Source of the DNA: Candidatus Dechloromonas phosphorivorans
GTDB taxonomy: Bacteria; Pseudomonadota; Gammaproteobacteria; Burkholderiales; Rhodocyclaceae
Assembly: GCA_016709495.1 (NCBI GenBank)
Contig: JADJMS010000009.1
Span: 124,001-188,000 of the forward strand
Length of the DNA: 64,000 nucleotides
Reading direction: 5' to 3'
Positions 32,435 through 41,257 of this stretch are shown here, piece by piece; the first letter of the stretch is position 1, and every line of letters starts with the position of its first letter. The position numbers and the translations under genes were made by a program. The notes under the pieces are model-generated. The model did no database searches, was not told the origin of the DNA, and saw only the letters and a list, made by a program, of their open reading frames with translations.

Positions 32435-35099
32435 TCAGCATATCGCGGCTGTCCGCCAATGCGGCTTTTCATCCAGGCCCCAATAGAAGCAATGCAGCTT
32501 GGGTCCGGTTTGGTCGGCGAAGACAGAGAAGACTGGCAGATGACCGAAACTGGCCCAGCGATAATCACTTTCGGCTATCGCCCCGCCCAGCGGTAACGGT
32601 TTGCTCCAGGTGTTGCCATCGGGTGAGGTAATCAAATGGAGCGGCGCGCCGGCATTTTCCGGCCATAGGTGCAGTAGAGCATGTCCTCCCCTGCGGGCCA
32701 AAGGCAGTCAGCGCGGCCCCGCCGAATGCCCATTCGCCCGGCAGTCGCACAGGTGCAGCCCAGGTCTTGCCATCCTCGGTTGAGGTCAGGTTGAGGCGCG
32801 GGGCGTTGTCGCCCACAGTGGGGTAGACAAGATAGAGGCGGCCGCGGAATGTGGCAGTGGCGATCCGTTCGCCGACCGTGGCCACCGCGTCCTTGATCAC
32901 TGATGGCGTGCCTAGCTTGTTCGGCGGAAGGAAGGGCAGGCAGGCAACCTGGCAACTATGGGTGACGTAGAAAATATACAGCGTATTGCCTTCGCCAAAC
33001 CGGGTCAGCGTGATGTAGGGACTGTCGCGGTCGGCCAGTGTGGTCAGCGGGAGCAGGTCGATCTTGTCCAGCCCAAACCCGGTAAACAAGCAACCGTCGG
33101 AACCTTGCAGCACGATTTGCGGCAGGTTGTCGGGGGTCGGCACCGCCTGCACCAAATGTATCTTGTAATTGGCGGGGACGCCGGTCAGGGCGACCGGCTT
33201 GTTGCTGGTCCACACGCTGCCATTCCATGCCCGTCGATACACCGAGCCATCCGGGTTGATGCCGAAACAATGCAGGTGATTGTCGTAGACCACTGGCGCC
33301 ACGACGTTGGAGCAAATTATGCACGGGCGCATACGCTCCTGCTCGATGGACCACGACAACGGGTGTTGATCGCGCGCCGTTGCATCACTGAGGATGCGTT
33401 CGAGTTCCTCAATATTTTTCGTTGTTGCCAGCTTGGCCAGTTCGGGGGCAAGGGAGGCTTTCAGGATGTCTTCCAGCCACACATCCTCGAACAAGGCGGC
33501 CAGTGCCAGCAAGGTCGGATTGTCCGGTGCGTCGCCGTCAGCGGACTTGATGTCCGGGGTGCCATCGTTGGGCAGGCCGAGCCGGGACAGCGCAGTTTGG
33601 GCAATGACTTTCCAAATCGGGTAAGGCGCGCTGCGCTGGATTTCGCGCCATTGCGGCGCATATTGCAGGCTGCCCAGCCACTCTTCGCGGGGCAGGCCAT
33701 CGGTGCCGCCGAGAATGGTCGTCGTAATGCTCACCTCGTGGTTATCCACCTCGCAGCGCAGTTCATGGCCGCTGACCTGCGTGTTCTTGACGCTACCTGT
33801 GTTGCCGGACGATACCGAGCCGGCACCGCCCAGGCCGACGTAGGAAGCGGATACCGAGACCGCCCAGTCCATGCCGGTGGCCACCGCCTTTTCCAGCGTG
33901 CTGCGGTCCTTGCGGCTGCTCGCCGTGGCCTTGGCCGTGTATTTGTACCAGCCACCCAGCGTGATGCGCCCGAAAACATGGCTGCCGAACAAGCGCATGA
34001 ACTCTTTGGCGCGCAACCGTTTGGCCGGCGCATCCTTGAGCAGCGCGATGATCCGTAGCTCGCTGAGCGCCTCGCCGCTCAATTCGAACTGGCGCGTTGC
34101 AAAGACAATCTGGCGCATTGGCGACCAGTGATAACGCGTCTGCACCTCCATCACCGAGGTGCCGCTGCTGCTCTCGAAGGCGTCGCTACGCTCCTCCTTG
34201 GTCTGGGCGTAGCGGACGGAACAGCTCATGGCGCCGATACCGGTTCCCACGAACGCCGCACCGCTCGCCTGATTGGCCGTGGCAAATGACGATCCATTGA
34301 TTTCGATCGTGCGCTCGGCCCGCATCATCGCGCTTTCGCTGCGATAGGAACTACCGAAATCAAGCGCCTCCAGCGCCGGGCCGAACAGATCGGCATCCGT
34401 GCAGCGCTTGGGCATTGCCAGCGCCGCCCCGCCGGGCGCCTCGTGTAAACCCTCTGCATCGACGAAACGACCGCGCAGCAACTGATTGGCATAAATCAGG
34501 TCGACCGCCGACATCTCGTTCTTCTTCACCGCAGCAGCCGTCATCTGGCTGGTCCGCTGCAGTGCTGCTTCCGTATCCTTGAGCAAAAGCGCCAGATTGT
34601 CCGCCTCCGGCTTGACCGACGGGAAGGCGCCGAGCCCCTCCTCGCGGAAGCGGGAAACCGCCGAACCCAGCAACTCGGCTATATCCTTTTGTATTTTCTC
34701 CTTCTCTGCGCCAGCCTCTTTCTCGGCCGCCTCGCGCAGCTTTTTGACTTCGTCGATCGCCTTGTTGATCTTTTCCTGCTTGACCTTGACCTCCGGGTCT
34801 TCGGCTGCGGCCTTGGGCGCCGACTTTTCCTGAGCGTCGATCCACGCCTGAACACTCTCTGCCGTAATCGACTCCACCTGATGCGCGCCCAGAGGCGAAG
34901 GCGACCGCTTGGCATCGCCATCGCCCTTTTCGATGGCCTCCTTGATCTGTGTTTTCACCGCCTGCCCAACCGGGGCAGAAAGGTTTTTCAGGAGCTTGAT
35001 CGAAGTTACTCCCTGCTTCTGGAATACCTCCTTGTACTGACCAAGGCCAACATGTGCCAGATAGCTTTCAAGCAATTCGAGTTCGGTTGGATTCGGCAT
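32435..35099 (-). CDS. SAM-domain/MACPF pore-forming-like protein with C-terminal propeller-like region
   Basis: About 887 residues after joining two frames at the G4 run 32688-32691 (one extra base). Start MPNPTELELLE at 35099 with GGGAG six bases upstream. Residues about 8-56 look like a SAM domain (LESYLAHVGLGQYKEVFQKQG). Residues 100-150 are a charged coiled coil. Residues about 230-495 look like MACPF/perforin, including the signature LFGSHVFGRITLGGW (370-384) and Ser/Gly-rich stretches typical of pore-inserting hairpins. Residues about 600-887 hold repeated short blades (LHCFGINPDGSVYRRAWNG, LTSTEDGKTW, ITSPDGNTW), suggesting a beta-propeller or lectin. No signal peptide is visible. Confidence 0.72.
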
Positions 35100-35475
35100 C
35101 ATCATCTCCCTGACGGTTGCAAAACAATAGTCCACTGCGTCAATCCGGGACGCGAGCGAATGTCCATACCCTGTCAGGGAAGGCGCAGCCTGATTGCTAC
35201 ACCTGTTCTTCTTCTACACCCAGCCTCGCCGCGCGCGGGGATTATGCAAGACGTATTTTGGCGCCCGTCTGCCTAGCGGTCGGCATCCACGGTCAACCGG
35301 AATATATGCACAAAAATAGAAATGGCCCGGCTAGATGTAATGTCGATCTTTTTCAGATATTTGACGGCATGGCGTTTGGGCAAGGCTTTAACGACAAACC
35401 TGCACAATCCTGCGTGGTTGCTGGCTACACAAGCTCAGGCTGTGCCGAGCATGGACTGCCTGAGTTCGCGATGCA
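35100..35475. other. Intergenic region upstream of the MACPF gene
   Basis: No convincing gene in either strand; the open frames here have no recognisable product. Visible structures are the short palindrome CCCTGTCAGGG (35169-35179) about 70 bp before the MACPF start and a CTCAGGC/GCCTGAG hairpin (35434-35464). Confidence 0.5.
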
Positions 35476-35512
35476 AAATAAAAATGCCGTTCAGACTTCA
35501 CTGAACGGCATT
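35476..35512 (-). terminator. Rho-independent terminator of the PEP-CTERM gene
   Basis: A perfect 12-bp stem AATGCCGTTCAG/CTGAACGGCATT with a 6-nt loop. On the minus strand it is followed by TTTTTATTTT, about 40 bases after the stop codon at 35553. Confidence 0.85.
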
Positions 35513-35552
35513 AGGGGTTGCCCCCGCATCTTGTTTGCGGACTGCTTGTCGG

Positions 35553-36134
35553 TCAGACTTTGACGCGCCGGCGTGCCAGGAAAGAAGCGGCAAGTCCAAG
35601 ACCCAGCAAGGCGAGTGATCCCGGCTCAGGAACGCTGGAGGTCAGGCCGCCTTCGAAACGAAAGACGTTGTCGTCGTAGTCGCGGTCACCACCTCCCAGG
35701 AGATCCTCAAAGCCGACCAGGAACACCCCGCCGCCAAGGTTGTCGACACCCGCATGCATCATGCTATCGCTGTTCCGCGAAGCAGCACCCATCCGGAATG
35801 TGTCGCCGGTGTTCTCGACATAAATACCGAACACCAGTTCATCGCCAATGTTGTGATTGACGTCGATAAGGCTTGCCCCGATCGTCAGGCTGGCGCCGAC
35901 GTCCACGTTACGTGCAATGAACATATCTGGATCTGCGGAAAAAAGCTTGAGCTGGCTGGTATAACCGGCTGTTGCCGGTAACACGGTGATTTTGACGTCG
36001 CCACCGGACCAGAAAAGCTGACCACCGAGTAGCGGGGCAGCCGACACCTCGACTGTCGCTGTCAGCAAGGACATGGCGAGCACGCCGGCAGCAAGGAGGC
36101 GGGATTTTTTTAAAAGGGAGCGGATGGAGGACAT
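35553..36134 (-). CDS. PEP-CTERM sorted protein with DUF4114-like domain
   Basis: 193 residues from the ATG at 36134 with AAGGAA upstream. A signal peptide (SRLLAAGVLAMSLLTATVEVSA) leads a beta-rich domain. The segment LVGFEDLLGGGDRDYDDNVF is the acidic signature of DUF4114. The C-terminus is a classical exosortase tag: VPEPGSLALLGLGLAASFLARRRVKV, i.e. the PEP motif, a transmembrane helix and an Arg cluster. Such proteins are processed by exosortase/EpsH and usually tied to exopolysaccharide. No exosortase gene is in the window. A sigma-54-like promoter lies 77 bp upstream. Confidence 0.92.
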   Translation of the reverse strand: MSSIRSLLKKSRLLAAGVLAMSLLTATVEVSAAPLLGGQLFWSGGDVKITVLPATAGYTSQLKLFSADPDMFIARNVDVGASLTIGASLIDVNHNIGDELVFGIYVENTGDTFRMGAASRNSDSMMHAGVDNLGGGVFLVGFEDLLGGGDRDYDDNVFRFEGGLTSSVPEPGSLALLGLGLAASFLARRRVKV

Positions 36135-36210
36135 GGTTTTTTCCTTGGGGAAAGGGTGGCGATTGTTTGACTTGTTTTCGATTTTTGATTTTCGACTCTG
36201 AACAGTAAAA

Positions 36211-36225
36211 GCACATAGCGTGCCT
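36211..36225 (-). promoter_or_regulatory. Sigma-54 (RpoN) promoter of the PEP-CTERM gene
   Basis: On the minus strand the sequence reads GGCACG-CTAT-GTGC, matching TGGCACG-N4-TTGC with the exact GG-to-GC spacing of the -24/-12 elements. It implies a leader of roughly 65 bases before the ATG at 36134. Sigma-54 control is a recurrent theme of PEP-CTERM systems that encode PrsK/PrsR. Confidence 0.6.
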
Positions 36226-36361
36226 GTGCGGAAAAGGTCGATAAAACCTCGGGATGGCGGGAAGTAGCGGTGTTCGGCTGCTCCGATGTGTAAGATTTGT
36301 CGACACCGAATAGCGGTATATCCACCCCTCTGGACGGGCATCAGTCCAGAACGGTAGCGTG

Positions 36362-36450
36362 CAGATCAAACTGGTCAATGCCTGGTCTGCCGAAGTGCAC
36401 CTCGCCATGAATTTCGACCAGATCCTGGCCTACGTGGATCAGGCCGGGGC
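36362..36450 (+). pseudogene. Relic of a second acnB (C-terminal end)
   Basis: The plus strand encodes QIKLVNAWSAEVHLAMNFDQ then ILAYVDQA, closely matching the last residues of AcnB encoded at 27074-27145 (QIKLVNAKSAEVYRYMNFDQ then IPAFVEQA). No other part of aconitase is present. It overlaps no gene and abuts the 3' end of the LytTR regulator. It is a gene fragment left by duplication or exchange. Confidence 0.75.
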
Positions 36451-36453
36451 TTT

Positions 36454-37195
36454 TTACATCTGCCTGAACAAATGTGCGTAGCTGCGGCTGACCGCGATCC
36501 GCTCGGGCCGGTCGCGCAGGGAGAGCGAGAGCTTACCGAGTAGTTCGTGGTGTGCGGCGTGTATTTGCCGAACATTGACTACCGTGCTGCGGTGTACCTG
36601 CCAGAATTCCTTGGGATCGAGCTGTTCGACCAGTTCCTTGAGCGGCGTGCGCAGCAGCAATTCGGCGTCGCGGGTCAGCGCCAGTGTGTATTTGTCGGCA
36701 GATTGCAGGTAGCAGACGTCTTCGACGGCGACCAGGCGGACAGTTTGCCCAACCTGGGCGCGCAGCCAGCGCAGGGGTTCCGGGCTGGTCGGGGTGGCGA
36801 GCAAGCGTTGCAGGCGGACGAGCAGTTGGTCGGGTGCTGTGCCGCTTTGCTGTTTGAGGCGTTCGACACAGCGCGCCAGGCGTTCGTCAGAGACGGGCTT
36901 GAGCAGGTAGTCGACCGCCGCTTGCTCGAAAGCCTGTAGCGCGTGGTCGTCGTAGGCGGTGACGAAGACGATGCGGCAATTGGCTGGCGCGTTGCGCGCG
37001 GCTTCCAGTCCGCTTTGGCCCGGCATGCGGATATCGAGGAAGGCGATGTCGGCTTGGGACTCGGCCAGTGCCGGCTGCCGCTGCCATGCCGTCATGGACA
37101 ACGGCGACGATCTGCAATTCAGGCCACAGACGCAGGAGGCGGCGTTTGAGGTTGTCGGCCAGATGCATTTCGTCGTCGGCGATGAGGGCTTTCAA
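36454..37195 (-). CDS. LytTR-type response regulator, frameshifted
   Basis: 246 residues after joining two frames near 37070-37090, where one extra base is inferred. The receiver domain begins MKALIADDEMHLADNLKRRLL (acidic pair), has the phospho-acceptor Asp in IAFLDIRMPGQSG, T in FVTAYD and K in LLKPV. The C-terminal domain is LytTR (VEDVCYLQSADKYTLAL ... FWQVHRSTVVNVRQI), a beta-type DNA-binding fold. It overlaps the sensor kinase gene by four bases, forming a LytS/LytR (AlgZ/AlgR)-like pair. Confidence 0.85.
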
Positions 37196-38175
37196 GCGCT
37201 TTGCTCCGTGATGGGGAGCGTGAGTTTTGCGGTGGCACCGCCGGCGGCATTGCCGTTTAGCGTCAAACGTCCGGCGTCACCGAACAGGCTGGCCAGTCGC
37301 GCACTCACGTTGCTCAGGCCGGTGCCTTGGCTGCTCTCGGTCAGCCCCATGCCGTTATCGCTGACTTCAATATCCAATCTGTTACGGTCGACGCGGATTT
37401 TGATGCCGATTTCTCCGCCGCCGAGTTTTGGTTCGATGCCGTGGCGCACGGCGTTTTCAACCAGCGGTTGGAGCAGCATGGGCGGGAAGGGCTGGTGACG
37501 GGTTTCGGCAGGCGCCTCAAGGTGCCAATGCAGACGGTCGCCGAAACGGATTTTCATGATCTGCAGGTAATTCTCCAGCATCTCGAGTTCATCAGCGAGG
37601 GTTGAACGCTCACTGCGTGCCCGCGCCAGGGCGACGCGTAGCCAGTCGTTGAGGCGTTCGAGCAGGCTTTTCGCGAGGGCTGGATCGCTGTCTATCAGGC
37701 TGCTGAGATTGGCCAGCGTGTTGAACAGGAAATGCGGCTCGATCTGCGCCTGCAAGAGTTTGAGATGCGCCTCGGTCTCGCGTTTTTCGCTTTCGCTGGC
37801 CAGGAGTTGGCGCTGCTTTATTTCGGCATCGATTCGTTCGGCCAGCAGCAGCGCGATCGTGCCGATCAGGCAGAAGAAGAGGCCGATGGCCAGGGCCTTG
37901 CCAGTCCACGGCTGGTGCCAGCCGCCCAGGTCAGTGATGAACATGGCCAGACTGACGCCGATGGTTACGCATACGACCAGTGCGGCGAGTCGCTTACGGC
38001 CGCTGGGATACCTGCCGAGAATGAAAAGGCTAACCAGGGCAAAAGTCAGGCCGATGCAGTGGGCAAAAACGAGGTTGTGCCGGAGTGAGAACTCCGGCTT
38101 CAGCAGGGTCAATAGCCCGCCGATGGCCGTATTGAAAACCAGCGTGGCAAGAAGGTAGATCAGCCTTTTTCTCAT
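37192..38175 (-). CDS. LytS/AlgZ-type sensor histidine kinase
   Basis: 327 residues. The N-terminal half has four hydrophobic helices (residues about 5-130) with almost no periplasmic loops. Then comes a His-kinase domain of PF06580 type: LKLLQAQIEPHFLFNTLANLSSL contains the phospho-acceptor His, followed by LQPLVENAVRHGIEP (N-box) and DNGMGL (G-box). The cognate response regulator follows with a four-base overlap. It is last but one in an operon with lipoprotein-sorting-like ABC genes, which it may sense or control. One copy of the dispersed 12-mer lies inside (37381-37392). Confidence 0.92.
   Translation of the reverse strand: MRKRLIYLLATLVFNTAIGGLLTLLKPEFSLRHNLVFAHCIGLTFALVSLFILGRYPSGRKRLAALVVCVTIGVSLAMFITDLGGWHQPWTGKALAIGLFFCLIGTIALLLAERIDAEIKQRQLLASESEKRETEAHLKLLQAQIEPHFLFNTLANLSSLIDSDPALAKSLLERLNDWLRVALARARSERSTLADELEMLENYLQIMKIRFGDRLHWHLEAPAETRHQPFPPMLLQPLVENAVRHGIEPKLGGGEIGIKIRVDRNRLDIEVSDNGMGLTESSQGTGLSNVSARLASLFGDAGRLTLNGNAAGGATAKLTLPITEQSA
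37381..37392 (-). repeat. Dispersed 12-mer, copy 7
   Basis: The only copy in the opposite orientation: GTTACGGTCGAC on the plus strand, inside the LytS-type kinase gene (RVDRNR). Confidence 0.75.
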
Positions 38176-38196
38176 GAGCGGATTATCCGTGTGCTT

Positions 38197-39265
38197 TCAC
38201 GGCAGGGCAATTTTCAGGCCGAGCGTCAGGCTGCGCCGGACGAGGGCGGAAAACTCCTGGCGGGCGTTGCCCTGCGGCAAAACGGCCAGTGCGTAGGCGC
38301 TGATTTGCGGACTGAGGACGGTTTCGCCATAGCTGGCCAATTCATTGCCGTGGTCATTCAGGTTGCGGCTGAACATCAGGCGCCAGTAGCCCGTTTCAGC
38401 CATCAGGTTGCTTTGCCAGACGAGATGCAGGTAGTCGCGGCCAAGCAGGCGCGGCGCCTGGCCGAGGGCGATGCCGGGTTGTGTGATGGCTCGCTGGAAA
38501 TAGGAGTTTTCCTGCGCCGCCGTATAGCCATGACCATCGTGCAAATATTCGACGCTCAGCGACTGGCTGTTTTCGAAGGTGTAAGCGGCGCCGAGCAGCG
38601 CAGTTGTGCGGCGGGGCGAGTTGGCCTGTACCGTGAATGGCTGGCTGATGTCGGCTGGCGATTGCAATGCGACAGGCTGCGTCGAGGAACCGAGTTCGCC
38701 ATAAAGAAGGAGGGCATCACTCAGTGTGTTTTGGCCATAGGCGCCGTAGAAGGCGGGGGTGTCAGGCGCCTTGAGGGCAACCAGGCCGAGCGCCCACTCG
38801 TCGCCACGGCGGTCGAATTTGGCCAGCCAGCTATCGCGCCAGGCATCCGGTTGGCTGGTGCTATGGCCGGTGTTGAAGATATGAACCAGGCTGGCGCTGC
38901 TTTGCATGTCCGGCGTCCATGAGATCTTTGCCGAATCCATGCCAACCAGTTCGCGCATCGTTGAGATAGGCATCGTCACTTTGCTGCGTGGCGGCGCTGT
39001 CAGCTCTGTTCTGCCAAGTCGCGATGGTGCGCGCCGTCAGCCGTACGGTCTCGCTCTCCGCTTTCAGGTTGAGGCGCAGTTCGCCGACGGCGCTGCGTTC
39101 CGGCAAGTGGGCAAGGCGATTGCCGGGGTTGAGAATGCTGTCTTCGCGTAGAACGCTGTGTTTGCCGTAGCCGTACAGCATGCCATCCCAGGTGGTAAGC
39201 CAGTCGCTCTGGGCGGTTGCAGTGGTCGCCAGACAGGCGCCGAAGGTGAGCAGGGCAAGCTTCAC
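38197..39265 (-). CDS. Outer-membrane barrel-like protein, frameshifted
   Basis: About 355 residues after joining two frames near 38950-38960. Signal peptide MKLALLTFGACLATTATA, then alternating polar/aromatic segments (GELRLNLKAESETVRLTARTIATW, WRLMFSRNLNDHG, YALAVLPQG, RRSLTLGLKIALP), as in outer-membrane beta-barrels. No specific family recognised. Its ATG overlaps the stop of the upstream LolA-like gene by four bases. In this operon it may be the outer-membrane partner or cargo of the ABC/LolA-like system. Confidence 0.65.
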
Positions 39266-39999
39266 TGCATCTGGCCCAGGTCGAACTCGGCGGCGGCGAT
39301 TTTTTTGACCTTGACCGAGCTGAACTCCATGGTCGTTTCGGCATCGATCGGCGCATCGCGGATCACCATACGGCTGACGAAAGGCGTGCGCCGGCCATCA
39401 TGGGCGATGGTGTTGGCGTACTCGAAGTGGGCTGTCTTGAGCAGTTTGCCACTCACCGAGTAGAACTCCGCCTTGAGGCCGACACTGCGTTTGACCGATA
39501 CCCAGTAGCGAATACGGTCGTAAGTCGTGCGCTTGTGTTTGGCCGTCAAGGCAAGGATATGGCACGCTTCGCCATCCAGCATTTCGTTACCGTCGAGTTG
39601 GGCATCGTAATCGCCGGCATAATTGGTTGCCGCGATGTCTCCGTTCGAAGCCTGCCCGCTCATCCGCTGGCGCGGTGAAATCGGGATCGGTTTGGATAAA
39701 CCCGGCCGGGTCAGCCACATGCTGCGCGCCACTTGCAGCAGCTTGGAGCCTTTGAAGCGAGCCGGTTCCTGTGTCTCGGCGACACTCGATTCGTCGGTGG
39801 CCTTGACGATCAGGCGCTGCGTTTCGCCGATACGCTCACCATCGCGTGAGGTCAACAGAATCTCCCATTCAATGCCGGGCAGACCGCCGCCACGCGCACG
39901 ATCTGAGGCTTGCAGGATGTTGGTCGCATCGGGGGCGGCCCAGGCTGAGTGGCTCACGTTGATCAGGCAGAACAGCAACAGGTTCAGCAATTTGGTCAT
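39262..39999 (-). CDS. LolA-like outer-membrane lipoprotein-sorting protein
   Basis: 245 residues from the ATG at 39999 (MTKLLNLLLFCLINVSHSAWA, signal peptide), with AAGGGAA upstream. The mature domain (GIEWEILLTSRDGERIGETQRLIVKA ... YRYWVSVKRSVGLKAEFYSVSGKLLKTAHFEY-like segments) resembles the LolA-like family (PF17131) that accompanies MacB/FtsX-type ABC transporters. It is probably a periplasmic carrier of a lipophilic cargo. It lies ten bases after the permease gene. Confidence 0.8.
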   Translation of the reverse strand: MTKLLNLLLFCLINVSHSAWAAPDATNILQASDRARGGGLPGIEWEILLTSRDGERIGETQRLIVKATDESSVAETQEPARFKGSKLLQVARSMWLTRPGLSKPIPISPRQRMSGQASNGDIAATNYAGDYDAQLDGNEMLDGEACHILALTAKHKRTTYDRIRYWVSVKRSVGLKAEFYSVSGKLLKTAHFEYANTIAHDGRRTPFVSRMVIRDAPIDAETTMEFSSVKVKKIAAAEFDLGQMQ

Positions 40000-40009
40000 G
40001 GTGTTTCCC

Positions 40010-41257
40010 TTAAACATGGCCAAGCGCATCGATGATGTCCTTGCGCGCGGCGCGCCGCGCCGGCATGTAGGCGGCCAGGGTGCCGACGACGCTCATCAGG
40101 ATGAAGGTGAAGCTGACCCGGCCAATATCCATATCGACCAGCAGCGGTACCGGGGCGACGCTGTTGGGCGGGATGTAGGAAATGTTGGCCAGGTTGATGC
40201 CCCAGCGTACGGTCAGTGTGATGAGCAGGCCGAGCAGGCAACCGATCAGGGTGAGCAGCATCGATTCGGTGGTGAATAGCCGGACAACGCCGCTGCGTTT
40301 GAGGCCGATGGCACGCAGCGTACCAATTTCGCGGGTGCGTTCAACCACGGTCATGCCCATTGAGTTGGCGACGCTCATGACGACGACGGTCAACACTATC
40401 GAAGCGATGAAGCCGAAAATCATGTCAAACATGCCGTGTACCTGATTGTAGAAATCGGACAACTCTTGCCAAGTTTGGATCTCGACAGCGTAGCCGGCGC
40501 CGTTCAGATTGGTCAGCAGGTGGTCGCGCAGCATCTTGGTCTGGGATACATCGTCGAGCAGAACGGTCAGGCGGTCGGCGCGCCCTTCGGCATCAAGCAG
40601 GGTGCGCGTCAGGTCCAGCGTCAGGAAGGCAAACTTGTCGTTGCTGCGGGCATTGCCGGTGTTGAAGGTGTGGCCGACCGTCACATCCAGCGCATTGGCT
40701 TGGCCGCTCAGTGAATTGACCAGCATGGCGCCTTGGCCACCGCTGGCGAGATGCAACATGTCGGCCAGGCCTTCGCTCAGTTCCACCACCTCGGGTCGCG
40801 CCGGGTCGAGTTGTTTCTTTATCTTTGGGACAACCGCGTTATCAGCCTCACTCTGCTGCAAAAGTGCCATGGCCCGTGGCTCAACCCCCTCGGCGATGAA
40901 GATGGTGCTGGCGCGGCCATTGCTGAGCAGGCCACTCAAGGCCAGGCGCGGGGCGACCAGCTTGACGTGCGGCTCGTCGCGCAGCAACTGGCTGATGGCA
41001 TCGACTTCAGCCTGGGTGAGCAGATAGCGTTCCGGGTCGAGCTTGCCTTCCGTGCGCATGCCGCGCTTGCTGACCGTCAGGTGGCCGATCATTTCGTCGT
41101 GGATCGACTGGCGGGCCAGACCACCGTACACGTTGTGCGTGTAGCCGGCGAAGAGGGCAATCGCCGAGAAGCCCAAGGCAATGGCGAGCAGCGTTACCAG
41201 CGAACGGCGACGGTTGCGCAGCAGGCCGCGCAAAGCCAGCTTGAAGATGTTTTTCAT
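40010..41257 (-). CDS. FtsX/MacB-type ABC transporter permease
   Basis: 415 residues. Four transmembrane helices in the typical layout: one at the N-terminus (SLVTLLAIALGFSAIALFAGY), a large periplasmic domain (residues about 45-270), then three helices with the FtsX consensus VVERTREIGTLRAIGLKRSGV between the second and third. Such permeases extract or translocate lipoproteins or peptides mechanically (LolCE, MacB) without transporting across the inner membrane. The ATPase gene upstream overlaps by four bases. Confidence 0.93.
   Translation of the reverse strand: MKNIFKLALRGLLRNRRRSLVTLLAIALGFSAIALFAGYTHNVYGGLARQSIHDEMIGHLTVSKRGMRTEGKLDPERYLLTQAEVDAISQLLRDEPHVKLVAPRLALSGLLSNGRASTIFIAEGVEPRAMALLQQSEADNAVVPKIKKQLDPARPEVVELSEGLADMLHLASGGQGAMLVNSLSGQANALDVTVGHTFNTGNARSNDKFAFLTLDLTRTLLDAEGRADRLTVLLDDVSQTKMLRDHLLTNLNGAGYAVEIQTWQELSDFYNQVHGMFDMIFGFIASIVLTVVVMSVANSMGMTVVERTREIGTLRAIGLKRSGVVRLFTTESMLLTLIGCLLGLLITLTVRWGINLANISYIPPNSVAPVPLLVDMDIGRVSFTFILMSVVGTLAAYMPARRAARKDIIDALGHV

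Noticed and set aside
35117..35563. A 148-codon plus-strand frame between the MACPF and PEP-CTERM genes
   Set aside because: It runs through the clear terminator of the PEP-CTERM gene, and its translation has no domain-like pattern.
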